Source: Callaeas wilsoni (Eukaryota > Chordata > Aves > Passeriformes > Callaeidae). Taken from it: a stretch of DNA of 64,000 nucleotides. The position numbers were made by a program, and so were the translations under genes. Below are positions 39,401 to 51,018 of this stretch, one piece after another. The notes below the pieces were generated by a model, which did no database searches, was not told the origin of the DNA, and saw nothing but the letters and a program-made list of their open reading frames with translations. Where the stretch lies: the NCBI GenBank assembly GCA_013398955.1, contig VWPU01004169.1, positions 103,216 through 167,215 of the forward strand, read 5' to 3'. Positions within the stretch are counted from its first letter, which is position 1. Each line of letters opens with the position of its first letter.

Positions 39401-42400
39401 TTTGGAACTAGAATTCCAAGCCTATACCACAGTTGTTATTCAATGCCTGAATATCCAAAGTAGGTCTTCAAGTCAGTAGTGAGACACCTGAATTAAGACA
39501 GCCTGTTACTGTCTTCATGGTACCTACCATACATTCAATCACAGCATTTATTTCAAGTACAAACAGAAAATGAAGGTAGTTTGTGACGATGCACGAGTTA
39601 ACAGCAAATTAGTTACCTAGTGAAGGCTCTAACAGGTGAAGCACTAACAGTGAAGTGGCTGTTGCAATACAGAACTAAGCACGGACAAAATCCTTCCAAG
39701 AAACTTCATGCAGGCTTTCCCAGAGATCCATCCTGCCGCAGCCACATGACTAGAAATACCCCATTAGTTATCTTAAATAGAGATTCAAGAACAGGTGTCC
39801 TCTGATAAATTCAAGATACTGCTTTCTAAACTTCCCTTCCCACTGTGATCCTTAACTAAAGGCATGTTGGAAATTACAGAAGCAAAACAAAAGGAGTTTC
39901 TTTGGGTCTCCACTTTCTGTAGCAATTATTATGGCTTTATATACACACACGGAACAATGTTGCAGTTTTGGGGTTTGTGGTTTTTTGTTTGTTTTCCATA
40001 AATAAGATGAGAATTACACCGACTCTCACTACCAATGTCCATGACTTCTCCAAAACTAGCTTTTTGCATATTTCAAGTCTCTGGCTGGTGCCCATGCTTC
40101 CCAAAGAGGGAATTAGTCTGACCTGGTCTGCCCCTGTACATGACACTGCAGCTGCATTCACAGGCTGGGAAGGGGACTCAATGGCTCTAAGGAGCATTTT
40201 CTTGAGTAAAGTGTTTTATACGAAGTGCTACAGGTTTTTCTAAGTAGAGCCTCTCAGTGAGGGAATGAAAGAAGGACAAATGCCCACAGAAGAACGTTCA
40301 CGGCACAGTTACTGTGGTCTGAAATTTCAAAGCAGCTCTAATTAACTCAGCAGGCTGCTGCACAGCCTGGTAGAGTGAATTAGAGGTAGAGGGCCCTAAG
40401 GTTGGCCATTACCTTCCACCCACCTACATCATCTCTGTGCTTCTCAGAAGGTGAAAACTAAAAATCCCTCCTGACAGTTTTCTCTGGCCTATGACAGAAA
40501 ATGATGTACACCAAAGATGCACCTAACACACTTCTATTACATGCCACACAAAACAGCATTCCATCTGGCTACATTTACAGGGACAACAAAAATAAACTGG
40601 AGTTGCAAGTTCTGTCTAACCATGCTCAATACCCTAAGGCGTTTCACCACATTTACCCACACCTGCTTACCAGTTTGAAACAATAGCATGTCCCAGCGCC
40701 ATCTGCACACATGAAGTTATTTGGGACTCACAAAGCAGGGTCACCAAGGAGAATCTCCCCAGGAAGCTGATCACTTTGGCACACTCTGAAAGCTTGAGTT
40801 TTGTGCAAAGTGCACAAAATAACAGGTGCTTCCGTCTAAAAACCACACTTAATAGAGGGGTTCAGTGACCACTCTTTAGGTATGGTCTGGTATCCTGAAT
40901 GCTTTCTATGGAAATGGGTATCTGTTATCCCAGTAGTGTTTCTATGAGAAGCTCAAAACCACCCAGCGAGTCTCAGCAGCTACCCAACTCATCAGGGTGT
41001 CTTGCTTCACACTGGGCTGCCGCCCAGCATCTTGGTGCCAATAGGCCAGCCATGGACACCTTGAGGGCAGTCATGCTGGATCACAGCATCTGACCCTTAG
41101 CAGCTTGTTGCCCCTTTTCCCCACTTTGTTGCCACAAAGATCAGACCCTTGATCTTTTACCCAAAAGTATAACCAAGATTAAAGACTTGAGATTTGTATT
41201 GGGATGTTGGCTCCATATTTTGTTTCCTTCTACGTGTGGATCTGACATAAGTCTGCAGATTGAGACAAAAACATGGATTGCATTGTTTCCGTGTAAGAGC
41301 AAGCCCAGAGTAACTACTGACCTAATACATTTATTTGGGATATAAAACTGAGTAAATAAGAGAATGTATGCCAAAATAACTCTTAGATTTATAGATTTAA
41401 CTTCTTTAGTTTATGAGTTTTAAACTCTTTAACAGATCAGAACAGCCACATATTTTTGACATGCAAAGTGTATTTCAGGTTTAACGTGCTCAGTTGAGGA
41501 AAAGTGCATTTATATTTAATTATAAAATAAATTATCTTTGTTCCCTAAATACAGTGCTTGAAAGTCTTTTTTTTTCCTGTTAGCAATATTGCCAAATCTT
41601 ATTTCCATCTTCAAATAGAACTTTTACTGTTTTATTTAAATTCCTGGAGGCACAATTCAAACTTTCACATATGTTTCTATACAAAACTCAGCAGTGACAA
41701 AAAGCTCTAAAAAATTAAATATCTCTTCCAAAGCCAAAAAGGTCATTTGAATTGAGATGCCCAAAATTACTGACTAGATTTGGCTCACTAGACTAATTCC
41801 TTCTGCACGTAGCTACAGCTTCCTCCATCCAGTGCTCTTTTTCAGATGCTTCAAGATGTAAATAAGGGCAAGCTAGGGCTGCATGAATTACTCACACGGC
41901 TTGTTCCCTGTCATAACATTTATGGACAGATCACAGCTCTTCTCTCTTCACTTAACTAGAAACAGGCAAGCCATGATGATACCCGCTCTAGTTTACTGAT
42001 CTATGATGGATGAATATACACATAAAAGCAGCATGTATGCTTGTAAGAGGGCAATTAAGGACATGAAGGACATGTAAGAGGCAGCACACCATCTCCAGTC
42101 ACGTGATGAGATATATAATCATTACAATGAAGAGAGACACCCGTGTTACTCACTGATGAGCAGAATAGGGCTAATATGATGTTTGGATGCATCACTTGAA
42201 TAAAAGTGAATGCTACTACCAGCTGTTTCAACAAGAAATAACTACATTTTGGTCTTGTATGATCATATCTCATTAATTGCTCATTTTCCCTTCACAAATA
42301 ACACTAATCAGATCACCCCACTTCAAAATGCAAAGAGGATCTGATAAGCAGACAGTAAAAGACAAGAAAAACAAGCCACAACCCCAAACTGTTTCTGTAT

Positions 42401-42969
42401 GAGAGTTGTAAAATAAAAATAATATCACGAAGAGCAATACAAAAATAATTATACACTATATATTACAAAACCAGAACTGTTTGAAATCTATAAAAGCAAT
42501 CAAATAACAGAGTAAAGAGGGTGGAGAGGAGAGTTCCACCTCCCTTCCAAGACTCAATTATACGATGCAACAGCTACAAGCAGCCACAACAAACGAATTC
42601 AGCAAACTTGGCGAGGTGTATATATAACTGGATAACAAACTTGATGGGCTAGTTACCGTGGCTCAGGTCTTATCTGCTGCCTGATGGAAGCCAAAGGATA
42701 AAAATGGAAAAAATTCATCTCCACTTCAGATGCCATCTTTCAGTATTACCATCCCAATCAGATGAAATACTAATCCTGATAAAATTCATCACGGTATTTC
42801 CAAGGCTTTTTTGTACTTGTCGTCATATCAGAGAGGATTTTGGCATGCCATACTATAAATGTTGGTACAACAGTCTTCTACTTGGAGAGCCAGAGATATC
42901 AAAGGAAGCCTACTCCAACCTCTTGCTTGCAATGGCCATTTTCATCTATGTTATCTCAGCACTGAACCA
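36486..42969. other. Intron 1, AT-rich anonymous stretch
   Basis: No recognised repeats apart from A-tracts (37408-37420, 38533-38549). The first kilobase (36490-37250) is non-repetitive and full of TAAT-type words, the look of old conserved intronic DNA, but this cannot be shown without alignment. Confidence 0.5.
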
Positions 42970-43400
42970 AAGATCTTGAAACATAAAGTCTCCTTAGAGC
43001 ATCTAAACTTAAGGACCAGAATAGATGTTAAAGCCACCATTTCCCTTGACAGTTTTTTCCAATGATTAGTCATTCTCACAGTTCAGAAGGAAAAATAACC
43101 CCACACTAATGTCTTTGGCTTCAGTTTTATGCCTTCTGCCATGTTACATTTTCTCATTTTCAAGGACTTCTATATGGTTCACGCAGTCATCTTCTGATTT
43201 GAAACTCTTTAAGCTCTTACTATGAGTTATTTCCCTCTGTATTATTACGCATCTCTTTCCCCCAGATCAGTTTTTCAACACAAGTTCATCTGTAGACACT
43301 GAAATTAGAGACAGTAGCTCAGTACCTGCCTTACCAGTGCCACATGCAGAAGAGGGAAGGAGGGTACAATTCACCGTTGTTCCCTTTTATATGCATGAGA
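42970..43400 (-). mobile_element. Ancient degraded CR1/L3-like LINE fragment
   Basis: The plus strand carries spaced words such as TTTTTTCCAATGATTAGTCA, TTGGCTTCAGTTTTATGCC and ACCAGTGCCACATGCAGA, in the order expected for the reverse complement of an old CR1-type 3' region shared by amniotes. Divergence is high and both boundaries are approximate. Confidence 0.5.
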
Positions 43401-45076
43401 TTCTTATGATCCTGTATCAGTGATGACACTGAATGGCAGAAATGTACTTACTGTGGCTTTTAAATCAATCTTCTAGTACTATTTCACATTTAGTCTTCTA
43501 TGCAACAAGTATATTCAATCTTAAATACTAGGAGGCAAATCACAGTTTTATTTCAACTATCATGAGTTTAAAGTTTTATTATTTTGCTTTGCTGGAGTCA
43601 TGATTTTTCACATTTGGGAGTGCTGGCATTTTACTGTAGTAGGTAAAAAAAGGTTCTGTACGTGACATAGCAGATAACAATGACATAGGAAGCACTTCTG
43701 CAGCAGTAATGTACGTTTGTTTATAGCTCTCCCTATCTTTATAGGTTGTTATTTTACAGACCATATAAAAACACTTTCAATTTATTAGTAAGGCTATTTA
43801 AACTAGCATGGTAGGACAGTTGAACCATTCTTCAAATTACAGTTTCCAGGCATTCAAGAAGACATTTTCTCTAATGCTTTGTTCCTCTCAATGCACATTA
43901 GCAATTATAAATATGAGACTGACAGGGTCAGGATTATCGAGTTGAAAAAAATCAAGGTACTCCACTGGATTTAAGGTAAGGATTTCAATTGATTCAATTT
44001 TGCTTTCCTTTCTAATGAAATTAAACAGCCTTCTGCTATAAAAGTATGAATGAGTAATACAAGGAACTGTATTCAGTATTCCTCATTTGTCACATTTTCT
44101 ATGAAGCTATCACTTGGAGTGCTGAGGCAAAGATCAGCACTTCACCTACAAGTCACCTGGGTTTTACTGTAATCACAGTCTACTGAAAGCAACTGTTTTT
44201 CTATTTAAAGCAGAGAGATACATTATATTACGCTTCACAGTTTGGGGCAAATATGACAAAAAAATGAGGTAACCATGAAACATTTCTGACTCAGATGAAA
44301 TGAGTGTGAGAGAGGTGACTCAGGTCTCACTTCCCCACTCAGAATAAAACTATAAAAAAGGATGAAGATGAAGTAAGAAGGTAGGGGAAGGAGTGAAAGA
44401 GACCCCACCTTTGGCATCTGAGAGCACAGGCAACTGTTTCATTCGCGCTGCCATGAGGGCTTCTGAGTTTATCTAAAGGAACACTTGTGGACAGTCACAT
44501 TTAGATATGAAACAAGTTACAGTCATGCATGTACTTCATGTAGATCAGGGAATAAAGACCTGAAAAACTACTTAAAAGTATCTCATTAATAAAAGGAAGG
44601 TTACAAAGTCAGTTGCTACTGTCTTGTGGATATCTTGATCACCTTTTATACTATGAAGTGATACAGAACACAATACAATACTTTAAATGAAAGCAGTCAG
44701 CCTTCTATTCACCCACATCAGATAGTGTGCACACTGGGATTTGACTGTCTGGTGAGTCAGGCAGCTAACAACTACAAAACCTTTTATAAATGAAGACATG
44801 ATTTGGGCTTAAAAATATGTTCCATTCTAAATATGAACAGTTCTCCTGATAATGTAGATTTGCTGTATTCTACTGCCCTGAGATTCCAATTGTCAGTGAG
44901 TATACAGACTTCAAATCTTACGCCAATAAACTATTAACAAGCATAAGAAGTAAATATCCTGGAGTCTTAACATACACCTAGGTAAGATACACCAAGACTT
45001 CAACAAGTATAAGCACCAGGTCCCAAAAAACAGCCTATAGATCTGCAATTTGAGTCTCTCCTCAACATTTAACAGA
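43401..45076. other. Intron 1, AT-rich anonymous stretch
   Basis: No recognised repeat, coding or structural signal. Confidence 0.6.
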
Positions 45077-45081
45077 GTCAG
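45077..45081. repeat. Target-site duplication, left copy
   Basis: GTCAG, identical to 45643-45647 on the other side of the LTR. Confidence 0.75.
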
Positions 45082-45642
45082 CATCCTACTTTTAGTTGGG
45101 ACAGAGCTCATTTCTTCTTAGTAGCTGGTACAGGGTTGTGTTTTAGATTTGGTATGAGACTGACATGGAAAACACACCGTGTTGCTGGGCAGTGCTTAGC
45201 CTAAGCCACGGACTTTCTAGTTTGCCTTGCTCTGCCAGTGAACAGGTGCACAAGAGGCTGGGAGGGAGCACAGCCACAACAGCTGACCCGAAGCAGCCAA
45301 AGGATATTCCATACCAGAAAGCATCACAAATAGTATAGAAACTGGGAGCAGACAATCACTGCTCGAGTCTGGGCTGGGCATCAGGCAGCAGGTGGGAAGC
45401 AATTGTGCTGCAAATGACTTGTTTCTCTTTGGTTTTAGTCCTCTCTTTCTTTCTCCTTTCCATTAGAATTATTGTTATTATAATAATTAATCTTTTACTA
45501 CAGTTCAATTATTAAACTGCTCTTATCTCAACCCATGAGTTTTAGCTTTCTTTTTGCAGATTTTCCTCCCCATCCCACTAGGAGTTGGGGCAGTGGGGAG
45601 TGAGTGTGGTACTTGGTTGGCAGCTGAGGTTAAACCATGACA
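45082..45642 (+). mobile_element. Solo LTR of an endogenous retrovirus (ERVL-like), 561 bp
   Basis: The sequence matches the layout of a familiar avian ERV LTR: a 5' part near TTGGGACAGAGCTCATTTC, a CCAAAGGATATTCCATACC segment before a decayed TATA region (45328-45340), and a 3' part with TCTCAACCCATGAGTTTT and a terminal GGTTAAACCATGACA. It is flanked by an exact 5-bp duplication, GTCAG (45077-45081 and 45643-45647). A 5-bp target site fits ERVL-type integration. There is no gag, pol or env beside it, so it is a solo LTR left by recombination between two LTRs. The 5' terminal dinucleotide has decayed to CA. Antisense to VEGFC. Confidence 0.85.
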
Positions 45643-45647
45643 GTCAG
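45643..45647. repeat. Target-site duplication, right copy
   Basis: GTCAG, directly after the LTR's terminal CA. Confidence 0.75.
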
Positions 45648-45919
45648 TATGAAAGTTTTAGGCATTGTGAAAAAATAGGTAGTTAAAAAAATATAAAATT
45701 TGGAAGTAAATATCTGTTTTTCAGACTATTTTAATTTTAAATTTGTTTTTGGATTCTGTATTTTCTAAATTGCAACTGACCTATTGGAAACAAAACCGTA
45801 ACATTGGAAGAGATTAATTCATGGAAAAAATCAGAATAATTTTACTTCAGCTATAGCAGAATTGTTAGCTGACAGTTTTAAATACACATTTGCATTCTTA
45901 TTTTCAAGTTATTTAAAGA

Positions 45920-45980
45920 ATCTGTGTGTATATATAGATGTAGACATTGTGAATATGCATGTGTGTTTGTGTGTCTATAC
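45920..45980 (+). repeat. Imperfect (TG)n/(TA)n low-complexity patch
   Basis: TGTGTGTATATATA near 45923-45936 and GTGTGTTTGTGTGT near 45961-45974 form a degenerate alternating pyrimidine-purine patch. Confidence 0.7.
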
Positions 45981-48900
45981 ATAAAAGGGTGGGAACAGCA
46001 TGATTGTATTCTATAGCTAGATCTAAATTAAGGAACAGCATCCGGATACAGAACAATACCTTAAAATAAAACTATATGATCTCAGGAAATTCCATACTAA
46101 AATAATCTCTCCTTTAATTCCACTGTATTAGCACTGAATGGGAATCAAGGCAACAGCTGATGCTAGGTATCAGATGCATTGATCTATACACAGCTTTATT
46201 TTTTAAAAAAATTGAAATATGTTTTAGACTGTCTCAGCATAGAGTATGTTACATAGTATTCCTACTAACCTTAGCTTCTGCATAAATGTTACTGGAGCAG
46301 TAGGAATAAATTAGAAGGCAGTTCTCATCTCTTCACTGCTGCTTTTCTTTATCGCTTTCACCTTCTCCTTCAGTTACTTACTACGTATAACTCAGCACCA
46401 ATCAATGGGATTTAAACACTGAGCAAAGGTTCAGTAATGCAGAAACCTGAGCTTGATCTGAGGACAAAAGTTTCATATACTTAGAAAAATCCCTCAGCAA
46501 TTTCACTAAAGAGACTACGGAAAACACAAAGTGACACTGAAGAGCTGCTCCAGTTACACAGGATGAATGTCCAAGTGCACACTTATTTAACTCCCCCTCA
46601 ATCAGCCTGACCACTTAAACAAGGTAACTTTTGAAAACTGAAATTTGTGAATATACCTTGAAACTGTGGTTAACGAGGCCATGCCATGTATTCCTCACAG
46701 CTGCCAGCCTCTGTCTTGCAGCTACAACAAGAGACCAGACGGCGAGACTCAGCTGCTTAAACTTTGAGCAGTTAAGGTGCAATAATCACAGATGTTTTCC
46801 AAATAATTACTGCCTCCTTCAAGGCATTTTCTGCTCTAAGGCTACTTTTTCATAGGACACTGCAAAGTGAAAAGAAAACAGGCCCTCACAGCTGGGTTAA
46901 CAGTATCACTGTGATCTAAGCTATTGATCAACAAATGTCCTGGACTACCCCAAAAAACCCCCACATCCACTCTTTCTATTCCCAACTGCTTATTCATGCC
47001 CTCCCACAAATTCTTGTCTCCTGGGTAGACATAGGCACACGTGAAGCCAAGAAGTAAACCAGACTAAAAAAAAAAAAAAAATCAGTTCAACCAGTACTCC
47101 TTAATCCTCACACCTGCCCTCCAGGTAAGCTGTCATTTGGACCGTGTTCCCAACTCAGTTCCCCACATACTCCCACTGGCACTCAGGAAGGGACGGTGCA
47201 GGTGACAAATGAGTGGGCAATGGGAATACCATTTGGACTGGCAACACCAAACTATGCAGGTTCTGGCAGTTAAATTTGACTGGAACTTCTTCAGCTTTTC
47301 CACTTGTAAGACCTTGTTTCTAGCTGTTTATTCAGAGGTTTTGACAGACTTTAACCTGAAGCTTGATTTTCCACTGAGGAACTGTCCTAATGTCTGCTTC
47401 TTGTCCATATTAATATAGTGCAGCCTCCCCAATGAAGATGTGCAGCACCTTAAACTGACAGGGAAGTATGATACGGAGTGATGAGAAGAGAAAGAAAAAA
47501 TGGAGGGTGCCTCAGGGGTATACATTTAACATCTCCAAATTTAGCCAACAAATAAGCATCACAGCTTATGAATTTCCAGCAGACTTTGGCAGACTGCTCT
47601 ACTAAAACACAAAAAGTTTTAAGGAACAATCAGTGTATATTCCCTGCAGCTGCTGAACAAGACCTGCTGTGCAGGTACAGCTTGGGTCTGCAGCAGGTCA
47701 TGAAGCAACAGCAGTGAGAATAACAACTTCAGTGTAAAGAAACACAAAGCAGAAAAAGGCTCAGTCTGCCCTAAGAATAAAATAAGAAAAAGAAAGGACA
47801 CAGAGAGGGAAGAGAGTTGGAGTCTGCAGCTGAAACCTGGATCTCAGAGAAGAGAGTGGGAGAAACATGAAAAGAAAGCTGTGATCTGAAGCTAGTGAGG
47901 GAGATAGGGGAGAGACACACACCCCATAAGAGACATAGGTTGGCACTAATTTGCTATCCAGACACAAAGTGAAAAAGGAATCAAAGAGCCGTGACAGCCT
48001 GGTGCCACCTTATTGCCATTTATTGACACAAGAAAGGGCAATTAAAAATTATGATAATGGGTACAAAGAGGGGCAGGGAGAGATCAGATTATTTCACAGT
48101 TTGATGAAGAAGAGAAGCAAGGTGTAGAGAAAACACAGTGTGTAACTAGAGACAGATTTAAAGCAAAGGAACTGCTCAAGAATACAGGTGAAAGACAGAA
48201 GCCTAAAGGACAGAAGTCTGCTGCCCCCTCGGCTATTTTACTCTTTACGCAAAGCAGCCTTGAATGAGCAAAAAACACCCAAAGGTCTTAAGACACACAA
48301 GCTTCTATCTCTTCAGCTGGATCAGTTTATATATCAATTCACAGTCCTCAAATTAGGTTCAGCATGTAATTCACAGGCTGCAGTAAAGGAGGTAAGTGGA
48401 AGCACTTAGGCTGGTGCTGCTTCCCAGTTCCCCATACCCAGCCCTATTCTATAGAGGACTATAGGCTATCCTCTAGACTTGGACAATACAGCTGTAGACA
48501 TTTTTTTGTTTTATCTTTTCAAAGTCCCTAAATATCAGGTAACTCCACAGAATATCAGAAGAACATCAGAAAAAAAGTTTTTAATGCTAGCATTGCGCAA
48601 CTTCTGAACACTATATTTTTACTGAAGTAGCAAGATGTAGTGTATATATTCACATACTTCATATATTTGTGGTTGCAATGCTTGTCAGCACTACTAGATT
48701 TATCTTGGCTCTAAGCTAACATATTATTTATGTGGAACAACTGCAAGACATTGATAATAAATCTTCAGATCATAGCAAGAGAAAGATTTCCAGACACCAA
48801 ACTCGTGTCACTGGAAGTCCAAGTACAAAGGAGAAGACAAGCAATATTTGTATGTCCTTCTAGTAGTTTAGTTATTCCTACAGAAATAATTTCGGACAAC

Positions 48901-50957
48901 TACCTTCACTCAACATAGATAACCCACCAATGGGCAGTCTTGCAAATTATCAGTGCAAGTTTAGCTCCTCACGAACTACATGAAATTTGTTGCAAAAATT
49001 ACCTGTTTTCAATTACATCATTAACCAGATCACTTTCTCACTACACAGAACACAACTACAGTACTATGTAATCACAAAGAAAACTGAGTTGGAGCTTAAT
49101 AGTTGATCTTGAGCCATGTTCAGGAAGCATAGCTGACTAGTTAAATTAGCAGTGGGGTCCAGGATTACCAGCCCTCCCCTTCAATATTGCTGAATCTTAT
49201 ATGTACGTAAGGAGTTAAAAAAAAAAGCTAAACCAGCAAAATTAGTTTGATAAATAAGAACTTTATTACCTACAAAGATTAAATTAAAAAGATAATTTTA
49301 TTAGAATAATCTGTTCACATTGGTAGTCATGGTTCATGAGGATGTGTTTGTGAAACACTACATCCAGGCACACCACTACTCTTAATTTTGGTACACAGTG
49401 GCAAGATCAGCCACTAGAAGTTATTTACCTGAAGTACTCACAAGTAAACTGTTGCACAGTTACTGTAAATCCAGCATAAATCCATGCTGCGTCTGAAAGA
49501 AGTACTTCCCTCCCCACGGCAAGCTTTCCAACACATGTAGGGGGAGGATAAAGAACTAGGGGAACAGGGACAGACTTCTGGCTGGAGCACCCTTTCTGTC
49601 AAATGAAGTACAGCCTTATTTACCGTAAGCCAGACGCAACACAGTTACTTGTTACTCACAGATACCACCTTCTTCAACTACTAGGGCTGGAACCAGACAG
49701 ATCTTTCTACTAGTTTTGCTTACAGCTGCATAAATATACTAGAAAAATCAATGTTTTTTAGACAACTCAAGTAAAAACACTGCAAACTCAGTAAGAAAAA
49801 AATAATTAAATAAAATATTCATCCTTCTGAGGTACAGCTCTGTCAGAACTTGGCATGAAATATAGTGAACTTGAAGAGGGTGATAGAAACTTCTCAAACT
49901 GTTGCGATCTTCACTGACTAGAGTCAGAGAGGTTGTGGGCTTTTCTTCTTTGTTTTCTTTCAGTCTCCTAGAAGACTTTGACGCCAATACTGCAGCCCAG
50001 CTAAAGCACTTACGTGTCTGAGTATCAGGATGCTGGCTGCAAACTAACACTGATTTTATTAAAGGAGATGAGAAAATTGGTAAGCAGCATATTTGAGCAG
50101 CTCTGCATGAAATTCAGCTACTTTAATGATTACCAAAATCATTAATTCCACTTTTTTCATTTTTTAATTACATTTTTCTTTTAAGATTGCTACTGAGGTA
50201 TCAGTGCAAGTTTTGTAAGATAAGCAATTAATTTCACATCTTAGTAAGACTTTTAATTTACTTCAAATTCTTCAATACTGCACTAACTCAAAGTGAAAAG
50301 GAAATTCCTATTCTGATTAAACTAATTAGCTAATGAACACAACCCACTCTGGTGCAGAATAAGCTTTTTTTTATAGCTTCCTCATTAGGCACTTTGAAGG
50401 TCAAAAAATATATGTATACTGATGACAAAAATTTAAGTCTTTACAAGAACATATGTTAAATAGTCTAAGTTAGGGGCTTTATGATAATGCAAATACTAAG
50501 GATTTTGAGGAAGGAAAGAACAAAATCAAAGCCAAATACAATTGTATTTTTTCACAATTGTAATAAAAATATGCAGAACAATAACGAATCAATAGGCTGG
50601 CACAAATATGAAAAAATATTATCATTATCCAGAAGAATTTCAATTTTATTCAATATATCACTTATTAGATAATATCTCTATTATAACGAAAAGGATTTAA
50701 ACAAATATGCCTCAATGGGCCCCTTGGCAAGATGCATAAATTCCTCAAATATAGCAGGACATGGTACTTTTCTAGTGAGGCAGTAGAAAAAAGTTCCCAA
50801 TACCACAAAGCAGAAGGAACAATCAATGCAAGGATAAAAAAAAAAAAAATCCTAACCTTACATGACTTGGTCTTCTTCAGAAGACTACAGATGTTACTAA
50901 GAGGGTAACACTCAATGTCTGCTAAAGCTCACATTATATAATCTTTATCTGCAGGGC

Positions 50958-51018
50958 TTCCCTTAATTCCCTTATCTTCGCCCTCCTCCTAGAAGAGGAG
51001 AATAGGGAATTAAGGGAA
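50958..51018. ncRNA. Strong hairpin of unknown function (miRNA- or MITE-like)
   Basis: TTCCCTTAATTCCCT (50958-50972) pairs perfectly over 15 bp with AGGGAATTAAGGGAA (51004-51018). Inside, CTCCTC (50983-50988) pairs with GAGGAG (50995-51000) around a 6-base loop. The two stems are separated by an asymmetric internal loop (10 and 3 bases). The total of 61 nt is near the size of a short pre-miRNA, but the large asymmetric loop argues against efficient Drosha/Dicer processing. It could equally be a palindromic remnant of a small DNA transposon. No expression evidence is available. Confidence 0.3.
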
